Assembly (NCBI RefSeq): GCF_024171765.1 | Contig: NZ_JAMTCI010000001.1 | Location: 186,001-250,000 of the forward strand | Direction: 5' to 3' | Source of the DNA: Williamsia deligens | GTDB lineage: Bacteria > Actinomycetota > Actinomycetes > Mycobacteriales > Mycobacteriaceae | Length of the DNA: 64,000 nt | In this document: positions 59,454-64,000 of the stretch, in pieces | How positions within the stretch are numbered: the stretch's first letter is position 1 | Layout: each line of letters begins with the position of its first letter | Program-made: the position numbers and the translations under genes | The notes under the pieces: generated by a model | Databases searched by the model: none | Seen by the model: the letters and a program-made list of their open reading frames with translations, nothing else | What the model was told of the DNA's origin: nothing

Positions 59454-59534
59454 CGCACGGGGCAAGACTCGTCGCACATACACAATTGCGGTGCAACGCC
59501 GTCACAGTACGGACTTCGGGAATTGAACAGACGA

Positions 59535-60350
59535 TCAGACGTCGGTGCGCTGGACGCGCACGGCAGCGACGAGGCCCAGCACGATGACCCACGCCACGAG
59601 CACACCGAGCCCGATCCAGGGGGTGAGGCTGGTGGGTTCGCGGAGACTGGAGATGAAGCTCCCGCCGGCGTTGCTGGGGAGGTATTGCGCGATGTCGCGG
59701 CCGATCTGTCCGAGCAGGTTACCGAACAGGACCGGCAGGACGAGGATCAGAGCGATCAGGGTCACGATGGCCCCGGGGGTGCTGCGGATGATCCATCCGA
59801 GAGCGGCACCGAGCGTGCCGATCAGCGTCAGGTAGAGCCCGGTCCCCAGAACGATCCGGAGAACTCCGGGGTCACCCAGCGATGCCCCGGTGCGGTACTG
59901 CGATAGGAATGCTTGCGCGGCCGTGAACGCGACGACACTGCTGGCCACCATCGCTACCAGGGTCACCACGAAGAACACCACGAGCTTCCCGACGAGCACC
60001 GGAAGTCGGGTGGGGACCGCACCGAACGTCGACCGGATCATGCCGGTGCTGTATTCCCCGGTCACGAACAGCACACCGAGAGCGCCGATCAGCAGCTGCG
60101 CCAGGTAGTGCCCTTGCAGGGTCGCCGAGGGAACGGCGTCCTCGAGCTGGATTCCGCTGAGGTGACGGGTGTTGACGGCGACGAGTCCCGCGATGACCAG
60201 CATGCCGAGTACCGCCGCACCGAGTACGGCCAGTGTCGAACGCAGTGTCCGGAATTTGATCCACTCGGAGGTGATGACCCGCCACACCGTGACCGGCTGG
60301 GCGGGACTGTTGATCGCGACGCGATCGGCGGGATGTGCGGTGGTGGTCAT
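59535..60350 (-). CDS. ABC-2 type transporter permease
   Basis: A 271-aa membrane protein with six hydrophobic segments: VWRVITSEWIKFRTLRSTLAVL at the start, then LIGALGVLFVTGEYSTGMIRSTFGAVPTR, VSSVVAFTAAQAFLSQY and APGAIVTLIALILVLPVL-like segments (TPGAIVTLIALILV). The SEWIKFRTLRS and EYSTGMIRST motifs are typical of ABC-2 exporters. ATG 60350 overlaps the ATPase stop (ATGA), so the two are coupled. Substrate unknown; antibiotic or lipid export is usual for the type. Confidence 0.9.
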   Translation of the reverse strand: MTTTAHPADRVAINSPAQPVTVWRVITSEWIKFRTLRSTLAVLGAAVLGMLVIAGLVAVNTRHLSGIQLEDAVPSATLQGHYLAQLLIGALGVLFVTGEYSTGMIRSTFGAVPTRLPVLVGKLVVFFVVTLVAMVASSVVAFTAAQAFLSQYRTGASLGDPGVLRIVLGTGLYLTLIGTLGAALGWIIRSTPGAIVTLIALILVLPVLFGNLLGQIGRDIAQYLPSNAGGSFISSLREPTSLTPWIGLGVLVAWVIVLGLVAAVRVQRTDV

Positions 60351-61273
60351 GCTGCGTTCTCCGGGGTTCGATGCGCGGTGCCGGCGCGGTAGGTGACCGA
60401 TTCGTCGGTCAGTGCCATGTAGGCCTCCTCCAGAGAGGCGCTCTGGGTGGCGAGCTGGAACAGTGTGATGCCGTTCCGGGCTGCCACGATCCCGATGTCG
60501 TCGCTGCTCATACCCTCGACCTCGAGTCCGTCGGGCACGGTCCGTACGACCGCGCCGCGATCGAGGAGACGAGCTAGTTGGTCTGCCTGCGGTGAGCGCA
60601 CCAGCACCACGTCGGCGGATGCGTCGGCGATGAACTCGGCCATGGATTGGTCTCGGAGCAGACGTCCGCCACCCACGACGATCACGTGGTCTGCGGTCTG
60701 GGCCATCTCGCTCATCAGATGCGACGACAGGAACACTGTGCGGCCTTCGGCGGCCAGACCGGTCAGCAGGTTCCGGATCCATCGAACCCCGTCAGGATCC
60801 AGACCGTTGACCGGTTCGTCGAGGATCAACGTCTGCGGGTCGGCGAGCAATGCGGCGGCGATCCCGAGCCGTTGGCCCATCCCCAGTGAGAAGGCCCCCA
60901 CTCGTTGTCCTGCGACGTCGTGCAGACCGACGAGGTCGATCACCTCGTCGACGCGTCCGCGTCCGATTCCCGTGGTGGCGGCGACTGCACGCAGGTGATT
61001 ACGCGCGGACCGCCCGGTGTGCACCGCCCTCGCCTCGAGCAGCGCCCCCACCTCGGCCAGCGGCCGGCGATGCTCGGCATAAGGCTTGCCGTTGACGGTC
61101 ACCGACCCCGAGGTGGGTGCATCCAGACCCAGGATCATCCGCATCGTGGTCGACTTCCCTGCCCCGTTCGGGCCCAGGAAGCCGGTGACGATGCCCGGCT
61201 CGACAGTGAACGAGAGATCGTCCACGGCCAGCGTCTCGCCGTACCGCTTGGTCAGGCCGCGTGCTTCGATCAT
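60347..61273 (-). CDS. ABC transporter ATPase (DRA/NodI-like)
   Basis: A 308-aa ATP-binding subunit: Walker A GPNGAGKST, ARSARNHL-like Q-loop region, signature FSLGMGQRLGIAAALL in place of LSGGQ, Walker B LILDEPVNGLDP, switch His SSHLMSEM. The FSLGMGQR signature and C-terminal extension (about residues 220-308) are typical of drug-exporter ATPases (DRA subfamily, BcrA-like). ATG 61273 has AGGAAG 6 nt upstream. It pairs with the permease at 59535. The gap to the divergent gene at 61604 holds no supported gene. Confidence 0.93.
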   Translation of the reverse strand: MIEARGLTKRYGETLAVDDLSFTVEPGIVTGFLGPNGAGKSTTMRMILGLDAPTSGSVTVNGKPYAEHRRPLAEVGALLEARAVHTGRSARNHLRAVAATTGIGRGRVDEVIDLVGLHDVAGQRVGAFSLGMGQRLGIAAALLADPQTLILDEPVNGLDPDGVRWIRNLLTGLAAEGRTVFLSSHLMSEMAQTADHVIVVGGGRLLRDQSMAEFIADASADVVLVRSPQADQLARLLDRGAVVRTVPDGLEVEGMSSDDIGIVAARNGITLFQLATQSASLEEAYMALTDESVTYRAGTAHRTPENAA

Positions 61274-61603
61274 CGACAACTTCCTGCCTTCGTTCCCAGT
61301 GTGTCTGGAATTCTTGCTGCGACCACTGTGGCGACCACCGCCACGCCACGAATCCCCTGCCGTCACAAGACAGCGGGCCGAGTCGATCCCCCCAACCATG
61401 CGCCCCGAGTCCTGAGAGAACGCTGTGACGGCGCACCACGGCCTTGTCCAGCGTCATGTACGGGGTGTGACGGGCAGGGAGCGCCGACTCGGCACAGTCT
61501 CAGGGCTTGCCAGGGGCTTCTCAGCGCCGGAGGTCGATGGTGGGAGTCGGGCTCGAGGGAGCCCCGGCCTTCAGGGGTCGCGACCATCTGATCGGAGATC
61601 ATC
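61274..61603. other. 330-bp divergent promoter region without a gene
   Basis: Lies between the ABC ATPase gene (minus) and the small secreted-protein gene (plus). Several short GC-rich palindromes but no convincing operator. The region probably holds both promoters, and may be bound by the adjacent response regulator; no clear site could be identified. Confidence 0.4.
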
Positions 61604-61873
61604 ATGTCCCATCGCACGTGGCGAACGGTGGCCATCGCAGCGGTGATCGGCGCGGCGTCGCTGACGGGCGCGGGCTTCGGCATCGCGCATTCGCTCGCAC
61701 CGGCATCGCCACCGCCCTCGCTGAGCAACCAGGTCGACAAGCCCGAGGCCGGGGACACACCCGACGCCACCGGCACCGTCGACAAGCCCGAAGCCGGGGA
61801 CACCCCCGACTCGCCTGCGGCAACCGACACCCCCGAGCCCGGCGACACCCCCGACGCGCCGGGTCAGCACTGA
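61604..61873 (+). CDS. small exported Pro/Asp-rich repeat protein
   Basis: An 89-aa product: a signal peptide or anchor (residues 7-32), then a short hydrophilic region with the repeat DKPEAGDTPD twice and two variants (TDTPEPGDTPD, ending DAPGQH). No Cys and no known domain. ATG 61604. The coding end overlaps a 19-bp tandem duplication that contains the stop. It lies just upstream of, and on the same strand as, the response regulator, so it may be controlled by it or feed signals to the sensor; both are inference. Confidence 0.7.
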   Translation: MSHRTWRTVAIAAVIGAASLTGAGFGIAHSLAPASPPPSLSNQVDKPEAGDTPDATGTVDKPEAGDTPDSPAATDTPEPGDTPDAPGQH

Positions 61874-61890
61874 CGCGCCGGGTCAGCACT
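61853..61890 (+). repeat. 19-bp tandem duplication over the stop codon
   Basis: GACGCGCCGGGTCAGCACT occurs twice, back to back (61853-61871 and 61872-61890). The first copy contributes the last codons and the T of the TGA stop (61871-61873) of the small exported protein; without the duplication the frame would end differently. Confidence 0.85.
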
Positions 61891-61901
61891 ACGCGACACG
61901 A

Positions 61902-61934
61902 ACCCCGGCGACCGCCCCGTGGCGTCGCCGGGGT
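61902..61934 (+). terminator. terminator hairpin after the small exported protein
   Basis: ACCCCGGCGAC (61902-61912) and GTCGCCGGGGT (61924-61934) form a perfect 11-bp stem with an 11-nt loop. It lies 29 bp after the stop and 30 bp before the response regulator start, so it would separate the two transcripts. Confidence 0.7.
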
Positions 61935-61963
61935 GGTGTAGTTCTCGTGGGTGAGAGGTGGGT

Positions 61964-62644
61964 GTGAACGTGCGGATCCTGGTGATCGAGGACGATCCGA
62001 ATGCCGCAGAGACGGTACGCCGGACGTTGATCGCAGAGGGATGGGTCGTCGACGTCTCTGCCGACGGTGAGGACGGCCTGGTCCAGGCGCTGCACGGTCA
62101 GTACCAGGCGATCGTCTGCGACATCATGATGCCCGGACTGAACGGCTACGAGGTGGTGCGGCGACTCCGGTCGGCAGACATCTGGACACCGGTGCTCATG
62201 CTCACCGCCAAAGACGGTGTGTACGACCAGACCGACGCCTTCGACCTCGGTGCCGACGACTACCTCACCAAACCGTTCTCGGTCGAGGTGCTCGTCGCGC
62301 GGCTGCGGGCGCTGATGCGGCGGGGCGGCCCCTCTCGTCCCACCGTCCTCACCGCGGGTTCCCTGTCGCTGGACCCCGGCGCACACGTCGTCACCCGCGG
62401 TGACTCACCCATCTCGCTGACTCCACGCGAGTTCTCGGTGTTGGAGTTCCTGCTGCGCAACAAAGGTCTCGCCGTCACCAAGACCGAGATTCTGCAGGCG
62501 GTGTGGGACAGTCATTTCGACGGCGATCTGAACGTCGTGGAGGTGTACATCGGATACCTCCGCAAACGTGTGGACCGTCCGTTCGGGTGCGCCTCGATCG
62601 AGACCGTCCGCGGGATCGGTTATCGACTGGTCGACGCCGGCTGA
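61964..62644 (+). CDS. OmpR/PhoB-family response regulator
   Basis: A 226-aa regulator: receiver domain with acidic pocket ED at residues 9-11, phospho-acceptor Asp53 in VCDIMMPGLNG, Thr81 and Lys103 in LTKPF, then a winged helix DNA-binding domain (ISLTPREFSVLEFLLRNKGLAVTKTEIL, VEVYIGYLRKRVDRPFG, IETVRGIGYRLV). GTG 61964 is chosen for its distance from GAGAGG; GTG 61958 and 61970 are in frame. The partner sensor kinase is convergent, overlapping its 3' end by 25 bp, not co-directional as is usual. Confidence 0.94.
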   Translation: MNVRILVIEDDPNAAETVRRTLIAEGWVVDVSADGEDGLVQALHGQYQAIVCDIMMPGLNGYEVVRRLRSADIWTPVLMLTAKDGVYDQTDAFDLGADDYLTKPFSVEVLVARLRALMRRGGPSRPTVLTAGSLSLDPGAHVVTRGDSPISLTPREFSVLEFLLRNKGLAVTKTEILQAVWDSHFDGDLNVVEVYIGYLRKRVDRPFGCASIETVRGIGYRLVDAG

Positions 62645-63993
62645 TCGGCCCCCTCGTCCCCTGCGGGCGGAACGGTGATGGTGATCGCCGCACCGCCCAG
62701 ATCGGATGCGGAGATCGTCAGCGTCCCGTGATGCGCGCGGACGATCTCGGCCGTGATCGCCAGGCCGAGTCCGGTGCCACCGTTGCTGCGTCGCCGGGAT
62801 GGATCGAGCCGGACGAACCGCTCCAGGACCCGGTACCGCTCGGTCACCGGGATCCCGGGCCCGTCGTCGCCGACGGTGACCGACGCCCCGCCGCGGGGAT
62901 CGACGTCGACCGTCAACTCGACGGTGCTGCGGGCGTGGCGCAGTGCGTTGTCCACCACGTTGCGGATCGCACGCTGGAGCATCGCGCGATCGGCGACGAC
63001 CCGCGCCGCGCGGACATGTGCCGCCACGGTGACCGTCCCCAGCTGGCCCAACCGTCGGATCTCGTCGGTGACGATGTCGTCGAGGTCGACGTCCTCGACG
63101 CTCACCGGGAGCCCACGTTCGTCCGCGCGGGCGAGCAGCAGCAGGTCGTCGACCATCCCCCGGAGCCGGTGCGCCTCGGGTAGCAGGATCTCGTCGACGG
63201 TCGCGTGATCCAGATCCTCACCCCGGTTGCGCGCGAGCTCGAGCAGGCCGACCACGGTGACCAGCGGGCTCCGCAACTCGTGTGAGGCGTCACCGACGAA
63301 CCGCAGCTGCGCATCCCGGGCCGATTGCAAACGTTCGAGCATCTCGTTCATCGTCGTCGCCAGGCGCGCGATCTCGTCGCGCGTCGCGGGCTCCGACACC
63401 CGCTCGCTGAGGTCCGCACTGCTGATCGCGGCGACCTGCGAACGAATGCGTTCCACGGGCCGCAGCGCCCGCGCCACGGCATAGGAGGTGCTGGCGGCCA
63501 GCAGGACGAGAATGACCGGGAACACCGAGGCGAGCAGGATCGCGACCGTGATCACCACGTGGTTGATCGGTCCCTCCGCCGCGCCGACGACGACCGTGGC
63601 GTCCCCTGCAGGACTGCGGACACCGAGAACGGTGGCCCGGTATTCCGCCGGGTTGTCACCGAGGGTGGCGCCGTCGACGGCCCGTCGTGTCCCCACCGCG
63701 ACCGGTGACGTCAGGGCATGAGTCCGATCCCGGGCAGTGGCCGCCACGACGCGCCCACTGCTGTCGACGACCTGCACGACGTCGATGTCGGCGGTCGGCG
63801 CGAGCGCGGACGGGTCGAGGCCGGCGATCGATTCGGTGCGCAGCGTCGCTGCGATGTCCGCGGCCCTGCTCGCGGTGGCGGCGTCGGCGGAGTTCAGCAG
63901 GGACTGATGCAGGACAGCGAGCATGATCGCTGCCGCCACTCCCAACGCCAGCGCCAACAGGGCTGTCGCGATCAGCGTCAGTCGAACTCGCAC
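62620..63993 (-). CDS. sensor histidine kinase
   Basis: A 457-aa membrane kinase (start GTG 63993; the frame stays open to the window edge, so the true start may lie outside). TM1 at residues 8-30, an extracytoplasmic domain of about 115 residues, TM2 at 147-170, HAMP (to about 223), H box FVGDASHELRSPL with His238, then N box NVVDNALRHA, G1 DDGPGIP and G2 GGTGLGL. Everything for autophosphorylation is present. It converges on, and overlaps, its likely partner regulator by 25 bp. Confidence 0.93.
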   Translation of the reverse strand: MRVRLTLIATALLALALGVAAAIMLAVLHQSLLNSADAATASRAADIAATLRTESIAGLDPSALAPTADIDVVQVVDSSGRVVAATARDRTHALTSPVAVGTRRAVDGATLGDNPAEYRATVLGVRSPAGDATVVVGAAEGPINHVVITVAILLASVFPVILVLLAASTSYAVARALRPVERIRSQVAAISSADLSERVSEPATRDEIARLATTMNEMLERLQSARDAQLRFVGDASHELRSPLVTVVGLLELARNRGEDLDHATVDEILLPEAHRLRGMVDDLLLLARADERGLPVSVEDVDLDDIVTDEIRRLGQLGTVTVAAHVRAARVVADRAMLQRAIRNVVDNALRHARSTVELTVDVDPRGGASVTVGDDGPGIPVTERYRVLERFVRLDPSRRRSNGGTGLGLAITAEIVRAHHGTLTISASDLGGAAITITVPPAGDEGADQPASTSR

Positions 63994-64000
63994 GCTGCCG

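Overview
The window is about 64 kb of very GC-rich actinobacterial DNA. Gene content and order point to a mycolic-acid actinomycete (Mycobacteriales/Corynebacteriales), most likely Gordonia or a close relative such as Williamsia; the genus is inference. Two stretches match the Mycobacterium tuberculosis Rv0985-Rv1007 neighbourhood as I remember it: metG-pabB-rsmI-pmt plus arcA on the left, and glpR-rimJ-glp(moeA)-galU, 5-FCL, FmdB/Ruc-SAF and mscL on the right. Accessory genes lie between these conserved blocks. Many genes start with GTG and overlap by 4 bp (GTGA or ATGA), and several look leaderless (a TANNNT box about 6 nt before the start codon).

Left part (1-30 kb): the end of an alpha/beta hydrolase; metG, pabB, rsmI and protein mannosyltransferase pmt; a secreted protein; a BCCT transporter; arginine deiminase with a GntR regulator; an MFS exporter with a GNAT enzyme; a polar amino-acid/ectoine-type ABC importer; patatin lipase; LysE exporter; SoxR; VOC protein; MFS transporter; a MocR regulator divergent from an EamA exporter; an unusual subtilase without signal peptide followed by a small I9-propeptide-like gene; NUDIX; ribokinase; a KstD/Rv0785-like flavoprotein with a HugZ-like protein; LemA with a DUF2207 protein. 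Three intergenic arrays of 21-bp units arranged as opposed (inverted) blocks lie at 5.95, 19.03 and 27.80 kb.

Middle (30-33 kb): tRNA-Ala(CGC), then a roughly 2-kb decayed integrative element bounded by an exact 21-bp copy of part of the tRNA. It carries an integrase remnant, a frameshifted gene and small ORFs.

Right part (33-64 kb): a methyltransferase; a CrtI-family carotenoid desaturase; a YjbR protein; the GlpR/Glp cell-division pair (Glp is a MoeA-fold protein that has lost MoeA active-site motifs); galU. Then comes an accessory catabolic cluster: TetR, acyl-CoA synthetase and nitroreductase, divergent from a Baeyer-Villiger monooxygenase and a racemase-like CoA-transferase-family protein, with near-identical operator-like sites in both promoters. 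Next are 5-FCL, a YoaK protein, a CIRCE-controlled Ruc-like chaperone with a SAF protein, metE behind a cobalamin riboswitch, mscL, two family-2 glycosyltransferases (one frameshifted), a wax ester synthase/DGAT-like acyltransferase, a PaaK-like ligase, an ABC-2 transporter and a two-component system with convergent, overlapping genes.

Nothing resembling a CRISPR array or an intact transposon was seen. All family names come from reading motifs in the translations; no database search was run.
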